A stretch of DNA of 64,000 nt from positions 161,278 through 225,277 of the forward strand of contig NZ_JAGKJI010000006.1 in NCBI RefSeq assembly GCF_020329485.1. Reading direction: 5' to 3'. Below the pieces are notes generated by a model. It was not told the origin of the DNA. It did no database searches and was given only the letters and a program-made list of their open reading frames with translations. The position numbers and the translations under genes were made by a program. Shown here piece after piece: positions 56,576 through 64,000 of this stretch (positions are counted from its first letter, which is position 1; every line of letters begins with the position of its first letter). The stretch is from Bradyrhizobium cenepequi. GTDB lineage: Bacteria > Pseudomonadota > Alphaproteobacteria > Rhizobiales > Xanthobacteraceae.

Positions 56576-57663
56576 GACGCGACCTCAAGCGAGGCGTCCT
56601 GCTCCGGACACACTTCCTCCGTTCGGCGAAACCGCCGCGCGACAGATCATGTGCTAGGAGAGACGTGCGCTCGCGAGGTCAGCGCGTACTCGACGGTGTA
56701 TCCGGGGTTCGCGTGGGGGTGTTTGCGGGAGTGCAGCTGAAGGTGTCGAATACGGGCTTGTCTGAAATGCGCAATTCGAATGCTGCGATAGTTTCGTCAA
56801 TCATACTGCCTCCCCCTTCTCGCCGCGATTTCGCGCGGCGAGCAATCCGCTCGCAAGTGGTCCAAATCAGTGCCGCTACCGAACAACGGAATGCCCAGTG
56901 CTGCGCCGCCGTGTAGTTCAGTCATCGTCAACCCTTTACACGGGCTCCGCGTTCCTCGCTGCTTTGGGCCGCGGCTGTTTAGGTGTCTCCCCAGTTTGCC
57001 TCTCTCTTGGCGCGGACGCGTCGATCGAGAAATCCAGACACAGAACAGCCGTTCTCATATTACTATGAGTTGCCAACTCAGCTTCGCTTGGAAAGCGTCG
57101 CTAACGCGCACACCGCCGCCGATTTGCACGTCCGCCCGTGGGTCTAAAATCGCTCTGATCTTAAGAGCCGTGGGCGCCGCGAACGGATAAACAAATACAC
57201 CAAGCGCGATTTCTGACAATCCGTTGTTTGTTGCTCGTGAGTTGAGTCTTCGCAGGTGTTGCGGCATTGCAATTGCGAAACCTGAAAGCAAGTTTTTGAA
57301 TCAGCGCGTAGATTCGCGCGTGTCACAAAGCGCGGCGTAACGGAAAAAAAAGTTCATAAAATATTTACGTACCAAGTCGGCGGCGCCAATTTTCAAACAA
57401 GTTGGCTTCGCTATGTAGGTAAGTGATTAGCGAGACGGAGTTTTTCGCGATTGCTTTTGGAGGGTAACCCTTCGCGGCTTTTCGCCGGGAAAGTGCTTAG
57501 CGCTATTCTATTCATGCGCCGCATGCGTGCGCATTTGATCGCGTAGTTGCGTCCGAAGCTCGGCAAGAACTGCAGCCTAGTAAAACTACGGATGCGCAGA
57601 ATGTGCCACGCGCTGTCGTGGGGCAACGAGTCAATTCGCGAGAACACAGTCGTTCAAATTTGC
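56576..57663. other. Long gene-free region between dnaA and rpsT
   Basis: About 1.1 kb without a supported gene. It includes an AT-rich run at 57341-57375 (GGAAAAAAAAGTTCATAAAA, then TATTTACG) and a GCCGCGATTTCGCGCGGCGA hairpin near 56822-56842. I found no clear DnaA boxes (TTATNCACA with at most one mismatch) on either strand. It presumably carries the dnaA promoter; a role as origin is not supported by boxes. Confidence 0.5.
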
Positions 57664-57697
57664 GCAAAAGAAAAGGCCCGGCGAAAAGCCGGGCCTT
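57664..57697 (-). terminator. Intrinsic terminator of rpsT
   Basis: On the minus strand AAGGCCCGGC and GCCGGGCCTT form a perfect 10-bp stem with a TTTTC loop, followed by TTCTTTT. It lies 24 bases after the rpsT stop codon. Confidence 0.9.
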
Positions 57698-57721
57698 CGA
57701 CGAAAGGTTTTTTCTGTCAGC

Positions 57722-57988
57722 TCACTTCGCCAGCTTGGCGATCTGATGCGTCAGGCGCGAGACTTTTCGGCTCGCATTGTTGCGGTGAACGATGTTGCGC
57801 TGCGCGGCCTTCATCAGTTCGGGCTCGGCACGTGCCATCGCCTTCAGTGCCGCGTCGCGATCGCCGAGCTTGATCGCTTCTTCGACCGAGCGAACGGCAC
57901 CACGCATCTGGGTGCGGCGCGACTTGTTGATGATGGTGCGGCGGGCAATCTTGCGGGTCGCCTTCTTGGCGGAAGTGGTGTTGGCCAT
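57722..57988 (-). CDS. rpsT: 30S ribosomal protein S20
   Basis: The protein is 88 residues from [13 protein letters not shown], Lys/Arg/Ala-rich and helical, with the S20 pattern [17 protein letters not shown] and [19 protein letters not shown]. The frame is open far upstream, which is an artefact. It lies upstream of dnaA on the same strand, the usual rhizobial arrangement, with its own terminator. The 350 bases to the right hold only its promoter region. Confidence 0.97.
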   Translation of the reverse strand: MANTTSAKKATRKIARRTIINKSRRTQMRGAVRSVEEAIKLGDRDAALKAMARAEPELMKAAQRNIVHRNNASRKVSRLTHQIAKLAK

Positions 57989-58345
57989 GGTCTCAATTGT
58001 CCTTCGGCGTTGTTCGCTCTGTTGGTCGGGCTCGAGCGCGCCGGCCGTTGAAATCGTGTGATCTACTCTGCTGTGTTTTCGAGATGCGTTCTTGAGGGAG
58101 CCGTGCCCAGAAGCAAAAGTCCCGGCAGCCGCCCGTCCAAAGAACAGCGGCGGCAGGATTGCGCCCGCCGCCATTGCGCGGTCTTATAGAGGGCCCGGCC
58201 GCCAGCGTCAACGTTTTCCACCCGGCTCGGAAGGCCGGAATCCGGCAGAAAATGGCCGCCAAGGTGCTGAACAGGTTGAATTTCCGCCCTCCCTGCCGTT
58301 AATGGGCCTTGATGCGCTTGGGGCGGATAGGGACTAGGGTGAGGC

Positions 58346-58663
58346 ATGATCCGCGGGTTTTTTCGGCTAATCGGCCTGCTGCTGCTGGCCGGCGGATTCG
58401 TTTTCATGGTCTATGATGGCGCCCGCTTCGTCGCCGATCAGACCTTGAGCTTCACCCGCTTTGGCCAGTTCTGGAACGACATCCACCAGTCCAGCCAGTC
58501 CGCATTCCGCGCCTGGATCGAGCGCACCGCGCCTTTCCTGTGGGACAGCGTGATCAAGGTCGTCCTCGATCAGCCAGTCTTCGTCGTGCTCGGCGTTGCC
58601 GGCATCCTGTTGATGATCCTGTTCCGGCCGCGCAAGCCGCTGATCGGCTACGCGCGGGACTGA
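58346..58663 (+). CDS. Small membrane protein, 105 residues
   Basis: It begins MIRGFFRLIGLLLLAGGFVF (helix at about 6-24), has an amphipathic middle (FARFGQFWNDIHQSS-like), and a second helix VFVVLGVAGILLMILF at about 77-93, ending in a polar tail. GGTGAGGC precedes the ATG. It resembles short rhizobial membrane proteins of unknown function, sometimes annotated as PetM-like, a link I do not support. Confidence 0.7.
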   Translation: MIRGFFRLIGLLLLAGGFVFMVYDGARFVADQTLSFTRFGQFWNDIHQSSQSAFRAWIERTAPFLWDSVIKVVLDQPVFVVLGVAGILLMILFRPRKPLIGYARD

Positions 58664-58717
58664 TCGGAACTTTGCTCCTTTTGGTTGTGAGCCCGCAACG
58701 GGGCTGCCAGGTCCGGC

Positions 58718-58748
58718 GTAAACACCTATATACGTAAACACCTATATA
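58718..58748. promoter_or_regulatory. Tandem 15-bp direct repeat upstream of msrA
   Basis: GTAAACACCTATATA occurs twice (58718-58732 and 58734-58748) with one base between, in an AT-rich island inside GC-rich DNA. It is followed by a hairpin CTGAAGCCG/CGGCTTCAG at about 58763-58784, before the msrA ribosome site GGAGG. The repeat could be an operator or promoter; the hairpin lies in the likely 5' leader. Confidence 0.45.
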
Positions 58749-58810
58749 AATGGCCAAGCCGGCTGAAGCCGCTCTCGGCTTCAGGCCGATGTCCCGCCTG
58801 GAGGTAATCC

Positions 58811-59467
58811 ATGTTGTTCACGCGCAAGACCACTGCGTTGCCGACTGCAGCCGAAGCGCTGCCGGGACGCGCCACGCCGATCCCGACTGCCACCACCCAC
58901 TTCGTCAATGGCAGCAAGCTGCAGCCGCCTTACCCTGAAGGCCTGGCGCAGGCGGTATTCGGGCTCGGCTGCTTCTGGGGCGCGGAACGCAAATTCTGGG
59001 AACTCGGCGACGGCATCTACACGACCGCCGTCGGCTATGCCGGCGGCTTCACGCCAAATCCGATCTATGAGGAGGTTTGTTCGGGCCGTACCGGCCACAC
59101 CGAAGTGGTGTTGGTCGTGTTCGATCCGAAGAAGATCTCCTACGAGCAGCTTCTGAAGACGTTCTGGGAAAGTCACGACCCGACGCAGGGCATGCGTCAG
59201 GGCAACGATATCGGCACGCAATATCGCTCCGCGATCTACACCTTTAACGACGCGCAGCGGAAGGTGGCGGAGGCCTCGCAGGCCGCCTACCAGAAAGCGC
59301 TTTCGGCCAAGGGTCTCGGTCCGATCACGACCGAGATCGCAAAGGCCGGCGAGTTCTATTTCGCGGAAGATTATCATCAGCAGTATCTCGCCAAGAATCC
59401 GGCGGGCTATTGCGGCCTTGGCGGCACCGGCGTGTCGTGCCCGATCGGGGTCGGCGTCACCGCCTGA
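58811..59467 (+). CDS. msrA: Peptide-methionine (S)-S-oxide reductase MsrA
   Basis: MsrA repairs oxidised methionine in proteins. The protein has 218 residues with the catalytic Cys 54 in [15 protein letters not shown] and the family motifs [20 protein letters not shown] and [10 protein letters not shown]. The C-terminal Cys pair region ([15 protein letters not shown]) can act as resolving cysteines. GGAGG nine bases upstream supports the start. Confidence 0.97.
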   Translation: MLFTRKTTALPTAAEALPGRATPIPTATTHFVNGSKLQPPYPEGLAQAVFGLGCFWGAERKFWELGDGIYTTAVGYAGGFTPNPIYEEVCSGRTGHTEVVLVVFDPKKISYEQLLKTFWESHDPTQGMRQGNDIGTQYRSAIYTFNDAQRKVAEASQAAYQKALSAKGLGPITTEIAKAGEFYFAEDYHQQYLAKNPAGYCGLGGTGVSCPIGVGVTA

Positions 59468-59578
59468 TCGCTGTCTCTCTCCTTGCCCCGCCAGCGCGGG
59501 GCGAGGGCATTCGTTTGCCTCCAACAACCATTTATTAACCATAACCGGTGCAAGACTAGGCTGTCTCGCTTTTGAGGG

Positions 59579-60313
59579 ATGGCCACGGTGCGGGTTGTGC
59601 GCGCGTTTCGATTGTCGATCACTGCCGTCATGACTGCGCTCGTGCTCTCGGGCTGCATGCGCACGAGCGGTCCGGTCGCGGTCGCGCCGGCGCGGAGCGA
59701 TCTCGATTCGATGGCCTATGGCGGGCCCGCCACGCCTGCGCCGGTGGCGGTCGCCGACACCACCGGTGGCGCAGTCGGCGCCCTTCGCTCCGCTTTTGCC
59801 GCTTCGCCCCGTGCGGCCTATGCAGCGGCGCCTGGGGCCGCTGTCCGCTATGATTCAGCCTATCATCTCGATGCCGGCGACCGGCTGCGCGTCGTGGTCT
59901 ACGGCCAGGAAGGTCTCACCAACACCTACGCGATCGATGCTGCCGGATCGATCACCATGCCGCTGATCGGGCAGGTGCCTGCGCGCGGCCGGACGACGTC
60001 GGGGCTTGCAGCTGAGATCGCGGCAAAGCTGCGCAGCGGCTATATCCGCGAGCCTTCGGTCGCCGTCGAGATCGAGGCCTATCGTCCCTTCTTCATCCTC
60101 GGCGAAGTCGCTGCGCCCGGACAATATCCGTACGTGCCCAACATGACCGTCGAGAGCGCGGTCGCGATTGCGGGCGGCTTCTCGCCGCGCGCTAAGCGGG
60201 ACATGGTGACGTTGACGCATACTGATGGCAACGGCGCGGCGCGCTACACGGTACCGCTCGGCACACCGATGAGCCCCGGCGACACGGTGTTCGTCAGCGA
60301 GCGCTGGTTCTAA
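59579..60313 (+). CDS. Polysaccharide export lipoprotein (Wza/outer-membrane type)
   Basis: The protein has 244 residues. The signal peptide ends in lipobox LVLSGC with the acyl-Cys at 26. The Poly_export domain starts near residue 92 (YHLDAGDRLRVVVYGQEGL), and a SLBB-like segment FFILGEVAAPGQYPYVPNM follows near 170. These proteins form the outer-membrane channel of capsule/EPS export. No transporter or glycosyltransferase genes lie beside it, so it may serve a system elsewhere. Confidence 0.92.
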   Translation: MATVRVVRAFRLSITAVMTALVLSGCMRTSGPVAVAPARSDLDSMAYGGPATPAPVAVADTTGGAVGALRSAFAASPRAAYAAAPGAAVRYDSAYHLDAGDRLRVVVYGQEGLTNTYAIDAAGSITMPLIGQVPARGRTTSGLAAEIAAKLRSGYIREPSVAVEIEAYRPFFILGEVAAPGQYPYVPNMTVESAVAIAGGFSPRAKRDMVTLTHTDGNGAARYTVPLGTPMSPGDTVFVSERWF

Positions 60314-60324
60314 CAACACCATTC

Positions 60325-60427
60325 GTCATTCCGGGGCGATGCGCAGCATCGAGCCCGGAATCCATCGGGCCGCAAACCGTATGGATGAATGGATTCCGGG
60401 CTCACGCTTCGCGTGCCCCGGAATGAC
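60325..60427. repeat. Dispersed inverted repeat R2, copy 3
   Basis: GTCATTCCGGGGCGATGCGC to GCGTGCCCCGGAATGAC, with GAGCCCGGAATCCAT/ATGGATTCCGGGCTC inner arms as in the copies at 6226 and 23175. It fills the convergent gap between the export lipoprotein gene and the dienelactone hydrolase gene. Confidence 0.86.
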
Positions 60428-60445
60428 AACCGAGAAAGCTGCGCG

Positions 60446-61117
60446 CTACTTCAAATGCTTCGCGAAAAACGCCAGGCTGCGCGGCCAGGCGATGTCGGCG
60501 CTGGTCTTGTCGTAGCTTGCCCGTTCGTCGCAATGAAAGCCGTGCTGCGCGCCCGGATAGATGTGGACCTCGACCTCAGGCCGCTTGGCCTTGATGGTCT
60601 CGACATCGGTCAGGGGAATGCCGGTGTCCTTTTCGCCGAAGTGGAGCTGCGTCGGCACCGTCGGCTTGTCGTCGGCAAAGCGGACGATGGCGCCGCCGTA
60701 ATAGCCGACGGCTGCCTTGAGGCCAGTCAGCTTGGTTGCCGCGACATAGGCAACGCTGCCGCCAAGGCAGAAGCCGACGATGCCGACCGGGCCGACATCC
60801 TTCACAGCATCAATGGCGGCCTGGGTGTCGCGCAGCATCGCCGCCCAATCCGGATTGGCGACGAATTTGCGCGCGACCGCCACTTCCTCCGGCGAATAGT
60901 CGCTCTGGAAATTCGGCTCGCTGCGGTCGAAGATCGAGGGCGCGATCGCGACATAGCCTTCCTGCGCGAGCCGGTCGCAGACCGAGCGGATGTGGTGGTT
61001 GACGCCAAAAATCTCCTGGATCACCACGATCGCGCCCTTCGGTGCGCCGGCGGGATCCGCGCGGTAGCCGCCGAGTCTGAAGTCGTCCGAAGCCGTCAGT
61101 GTGATGTCTTTTCCCAC
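60446..61117 (-). CDS. Dienelactone hydrolase family protein
   Basis: The protein has 223 residues with the alpha/beta hydrolase fold. The nucleophile Cys is in VGFCLGGSVAYVA near 119, and the His of the triad in GAQHGFHCDE near 198. Classical dienelactone hydrolase opens 4-carboxymethylenebut-2-en-4-olide in chlorocatechol breakdown; most homologues have other substrates. No catechol genes are close. Confidence 0.92.
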   Translation of the reverse strand: MGKDITLTASDDFRLGGYRADPAGAPKGAIVVIQEIFGVNHHIRSVCDRLAQEGYVAIAPSIFDRSEPNFQSDYSPEEVAVARKFVANPDWAAMLRDTQAAIDAVKDVGPVGIVGFCLGGSVAYVAATKLTGLKAAVGYYGGAIVRFADDKPTVPTQLHFGEKDTGIPLTDVETIKAKRPEVEVHIYPGAQHGFHCDERASYDKTSADIAWPRSLAFFAKHLK

Positions 61118-61177
61118 GGGGTCATCCCTTCTCGTTTGAGGGTTGCAACTACGTTTCGCGAAGGTGCAGGTGGCTGG

Positions 61178-61528
61178 CTACCGCCACATCCAGTTCTGGC
61201 CCCAATCGGCTTTCCAGCCGGCGAGCCGGCCTTTGCGGAATTGCAGAAAGAGCCGGTCCTTGTGCGGGAACAGCCCGCTGCCGCCGATGTCGCGGAAGGT
61301 GAGATAGATCTCATTGCCGGGACGCCCGCTGATATAGGTGAGGGGCGTGCCGAGCGCGCGCGAGGTCTCTTCCACGTCCATCCCGAACACCAGCGGCGCG
61401 GTGTTCGACAGTGTCGTCGTGAAGTAGGACGGCGCAGGGGCAGCACCGCCAAATGGCGGCAGGTGCTGCGCGCGCGCCGGTGCCGCAGCAGCGACGAGCA
61501 CGAGCAGTGTCGCGGCCATTATCCTCAT
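61178..61528 (-). CDS. Exported hypothetical protein, 116 residues
   Basis: A signal peptide MRIMAATLLVLVAAAAPARA (about 1-20) is followed by a small mature part with GMDVEETSRALGTPLTYISG and IYLTFRDIGGSGLF, which looks like a beta-rich domain of the SmpA/BamE kind, an uncertain match. Its start codon overlaps the stop of the alpha/beta hydrolase gene by four bases, so they form an operon. Confidence 0.7.
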   Translation of the reverse strand: MRIMAATLLVLVAAAAPARAQHLPPFGGAAPAPSYFTTTLSNTAPLVFGMDVEETSRALGTPLTYISGRPGNEIYLTFRDIGGSGLFPHKDRLFLQFRKGRLAGWKADWGQNWMWR

Positions 61529-62313
61529 GACGCCGCCTTCTGCGCCGACTTCGCCTCGAGGCTATCGAGGAACGGCAGCACCGCCTCGATGAAGCCCTGC
61601 GGCTGGTCGATGTTGACGGCGTGGCCGGCCGCCGGGATCACAACTTTCTGCGCGCCGGGAATCTTGGCCGCCATATAGTCGGAGGCGGCCAGGAACGGCG
61701 TGTCGTCAGCGCCGACCACGATCAGCGACGGCACCTTGATGTCGGGCAGCGACTCGATCACGCGCGCATCGCGCTGGGTCAGCATGCCGCGCGCAGCAAG
61801 CGCAAGACCCGAGGCATCGCGGTGCGTTACCGTCGAGCGTTCGCGGCTGAACGACTTCAGGAGATCCAGGCCCTCGCGTTCGAACTTTTCGGCGGTGTCG
61901 TAAGCGCGCTTGTTCCAGGCTTCGCGAGCGTCGTCCTTCTTGAAGCCGGGGCCGGTGTCGATGATCAAGAGCGCCCGCACCCGCTCCGGGTAGGTGCGAT
62001 AGAACGCAAGCGACATATAGCCGCCGAGCGAGAGCCCGCCGACGATCGCCTTGTCCTCGCCGACCGCATCCAGCAGCGCGGCCATGTCGGCCACCGTCAG
62101 GGCTTCGCTATAGGCGGAGGGATCGCTGGGATAATCCGACTGGCCGTGGCCGCGCATGTCCCACAGCACCAGCCTGTAGTGCTTCGACAGCGCCGCGATC
62201 TGGCCCTGCCACATCGCCGAGGTCGATGAATAGCCGTGGGTCAGGAGCAAAGGCGGGCCGTCGCCGTGGACTTCGTAATAGATCTCGACCCCATCGCGCT
62301 CGATCTTCGGCAT
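61525..62313 (-). CDS. Alpha/beta hydrolase
   Basis: The protein is 262 residues from MPKIERDGVEIYYE. The oxyanion segment LLLTHGYSSTSAMW near 30 and the nucleophile elbow GLSLGGYMSLA near 96 are present. The triad His is in AAGHAVNIDQP near 235. It resembles 3-oxoadipate enol-lactonase and haloperoxidase relatives, but no aromatic pathway genes are nearby. It is translated ahead of the exported small protein. Confidence 0.92.
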   Translation of the reverse strand: MPKIERDGVEIYYEVHGDGPPLLLTHGYSSTSAMWQGQIAALSKHYRLVLWDMRGHGQSDYPSDPSAYSEALTVADMAALLDAVGEDKAIVGGLSLGGYMSLAFYRTYPERVRALLIIDTGPGFKKDDAREAWNKRAYDTAEKFEREGLDLLKSFSRERSTVTHRDASGLALAARGMLTQRDARVIESLPDIKVPSLIVVGADDTPFLAASDYMAAKIPGAQKVVIPAAGHAVNIDQPQGFIEAVLPFLDSLEAKSAQKAAS

Positions 62314-62523
62314 TGCGTTTCCCCGACCAACTTCAGGCAATCCAGTTGCCGCATGATCCTAGCGCGATCCCTTCGCGGTTGGGAAATGCGGAAATGGAAG
62401 GCCGATCGTTAAAATTCTAGCATTTCCGCTAGAGCGCTGTTCATCGTGCCCATTAAGCCGCGGGGAACCCATTCCCGGCTAAGCCTGGGCTGTCGATCGT
62501 CATTGCGAACGCCCAGGGATTTC

Positions 62524-63621
62524 ATGACCGCGTTAGCCAACAAGACCTCGTCGAGACGCCGACTGTTGCTGGCGTCGGACCGAGGCGACCAAAGCAGCGA
62601 GCTGGCCAGGATCTTGAGATCGATCAGCGAGGTCGACACTATCTCGACCGCGGAGCTTCCCGAGAAGCCCGCGGCCAATCTTTCGGGCATCGTCGTCGAC
62701 ATCAACCTGCGTGCGCCGGAGAGCGTGCAGCTCGTGCGCAACAGGCTCAGGACGGAAGCCTATCGCGAAATGCCGCGGCTGTTCGTGCTGCAGGACGCAT
62801 TGCACCACGCGACCATGCAGGCCTGGGCATTGGGGGCCACCGACACGATCTCGCGTCCGTTCGACGCCGCCGGACTGTTGCAGCGCATCCGCTCCGCGTT
62901 TCCCGACGCAGACGGCTACGATGAAACCGATCGCGGCAAGGCACTGAACCGCGGCGTCGAGGCGGCGCATGCGGTGATGGTCAAGATCTTCGAAGGGCTG
63001 CCGGCCGGCGTGCCCCTGAACCTCAGCGACATCGTCGCCGCCGAGCGCAAGATCCTGAAAGCGATCAAGCACTCGTCCTTGCGCGAATGGCTGACCATGG
63101 TCGGCTGCCATCACACCGACACCTATCGCCATTGCCTGTTCGTCACCGGTTTTGCGGTGGCATTCGCGCAGCACCTCGGCATGCGAGAGGACGACCAGCG
63201 CCGGCTTGCCCGCGCGGCGCTGCTGCACGATGTCGGCAAGGCGTTCATCCCGACCTCCATCCTCGACAAGCCGACCGAATTGACGGCGGACGAGATGGCC
63301 GAGATGCGCGAGCATCCGAGGCGCGGCTACGAGGCGCTCTCCGTCCAGGGCGGCTTTCCGCCCGAGATGCTCGACGTGGTGCTGCACCATCATGAGATGC
63401 TGGACAGCACCGGCTATCCGGATGGCTTGCACGGCGGCCAGATCAGCGACATCGTTCGGCTCACCACCATTGTCGACATCTACGCCGCACTGGTGGAGAA
63501 GCGCGCCTATCGGCTGCAGTTCACCCACGCGAAGGCGTTCGCGATGATGGAAGACATGGGCGGGAAGCTCGACCAGCAATTGCTGCAGGCGTTCCGTCCT
63601 GTCGCGTTTGGGTACTATTGA
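62524..63621 (+). CDS. HD-GYP phosphodiesterase-like protein with a response-regulator-like N-terminus
   Basis: The protein is 365 residues from MTALANKTSS. Residues 13-128 look like a receiver domain: a possible acceptor is D59 in IVVDINL, but the usual KPF reads RPF. The HD-GYP domain follows (about 195-360) with HD at 235-236 in LLHDVGKAFIP, HHE at 289-291 and GYP at 297-299. It should degrade cyclic di-GMP or a related nucleotide. No histidine kinase gene lies nearby. Confidence 0.92.
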   Translation: MTALANKTSSRRRLLLASDRGDQSSELARILRSISEVDTISTAELPEKPAANLSGIVVDINLRAPESVQLVRNRLRTEAYREMPRLFVLQDALHHATMQAWALGATDTISRPFDAAGLLQRIRSAFPDADGYDETDRGKALNRGVEAAHAVMVKIFEGLPAGVPLNLSDIVAAERKILKAIKHSSLREWLTMVGCHHTDTYRHCLFVTGFAVAFAQHLGMREDDQRRLARAALLHDVGKAFIPTSILDKPTELTADEMAEMREHPRRGYEALSVQGGFPPEMLDVVLHHHEMLDSTGYPDGLHGGQISDIVRLTTIVDIYAALVEKRAYRLQFTHAKAFAMMEDMGGKLDQQLLQAFRPVAFGYY

Positions 63622-63630
63622 TTCAGTTCC

Positions 63631-63718
63631 GTAGGGTGGGCAAAGGCGCGCATGCGCCGTGCCCACCATCAAGTGCTCGGCAGGCAATGGTTGGGCACGC
63701 TCCGCTTTGCCCACCCTC
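63631..63718. repeat. Dispersed inverted repeat R4, copy 2
   Basis: GTAGGGTGGGCAAAGGCGCG is mirrored by GCTCCGCTTTGCCCACCCT. It follows the HD-GYP stop codon by nine bases and may act as its terminator. Confidence 0.82.
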
Positions 63719-63858
63719 ATATGGGGATTTGTGAGTCAAGGCCTTTCGATTGGCTTGAGTGAGGTTGGCACGGTGCGAGGGCGGCGCGCGGAGCCATGCG
63801 TAGCGCAGCGCGCCGACCGTGTTCCGGGCGAGGATTGGCTTCCGAAGATTTCTGCAGC

Positions 63859-64000
63859 TCACTGCATCACCTCATATCCGGTCGGACTGGTGTGGTCCGG
63901 ACCCACATTCCGCATGCTTGCGGCGAGGAAGCCCTGAGGATGAGACCCATCTACAAAACGGCTGTTTGTTCGGCCCATGGGTGGCACGGTCATCATCCAT
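63859..64000 (-). CDS. Possible C-terminal end of a gene running in from the right
   Basis: A frame open to the window edge ends ASMRNVGPDHTSPTGYEVMQ before TGA at 63859-63861. About 47 codons are visible, with sensible composition but no recognised domain. It could be a chance frame. The stretch 63719-63858 shows nothing else. Confidence 0.25.
   Translation of the reverse strand, partial: WMMTVPPMGRTNSRFVDGSHPQGFLAASMRNVGPDHTSPTGYEVMQ

Noticed and set aside
57055..57647. Two 78-codon minus-strand frames upstream of dnaA
   Set aside because: No ribosome site, no domain, and poor codon use; they look like chance frames in AT-richer DNA.
56576..57721. Chromosome origin between dnaA and rpsT
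   Set aside because: There is an AT-rich run, but no DnaA boxes close to TTATNCACA were found on either strand. In several related bacteria the origin lies near hemE, away from dnaA.

Overview
The window reads as chromosome of a GC-rich alphaproteobacterium of the Bradyrhizobium/Nitrobacteraceae type. Three things point there: the gene orders (dnaA-dnaN-recF-gyrB on one strand beside rpsT; tsaB-rimI-fur-HAD-miaB-phoH-ybeY-corC-lnt-XRE; rimP-nusA-ylxR-infB), a Fur/Mur-type regulator placed just before miaB, and several families of dispersed palindromes between genes. Most of the window is conserved core genome. I saw no tRNA, rRNA, CRISPR array, intact insertion sequence or prophage.

Layout. 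Positions 1-4695 (minus strand) hold the translation/antitermination operon rimP-nusA-ylxR-infB, with infB cut by the left edge. Its leader (about 4905-5045) contains a folded region and a good intrinsic terminator. Then come a DUF2336 gene (+), trmB, an M20 peptidase and an XRE regulator. A long minus-strand housekeeping cluster follows from lnt (9060) to tsaB (17320), then an Fe-S scaffold (NifU type), a universal stress protein, trpS and murJ. A PfkB kinase runs divergently from murJ. The stretch 22402-23391 has no gene and is a mosaic of palindromes plus a strongly folded element of about 490 bp.

Positions 23392-35495 carry metabolic and envelope genes: a serine hydrolase, succinate-semialdehyde dehydrogenase, a crotonase, purC, a pirin, an MBOAT acyltransferase coupled to an SGNH-like partner, GNAT, MmgE/PrpD and FUSC. 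Positions 35496-38313 form an accessory islet. It begins with a broken staphylococcal-nuclease fragment and holds tiny hypothetical genes, a decayed gene fragment and a 33-residue membrane micropeptide. Positions 38314-47478 hold DUF2867, MATE, DUF305, a MurA whose active-site Cys is replaced by Asp, an aldo/keto reductase with a Tat signal and its divergent LysR, and a large YfhO-type membrane protein.

Positions 47507-57988 are the replication-initiation block gyrB, acyltransferase, recF, dnaN, dnaA, rpsT. Between recF and dnaN sits a 366-bp cassette: one GIY-YIG endonuclease gene framed by perfect 32-bp inverted repeats. The right end has msrA, a Wza-type export lipoprotein, two alpha/beta hydrolases and an HD-GYP protein.

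The most interesting signals are the GIY-YIG/palindrome cassette, the folded intergenic repeat at 22653-23140, the leader of the nusA operon, the small-gene islet, and the Cys-to-Asp MurA.
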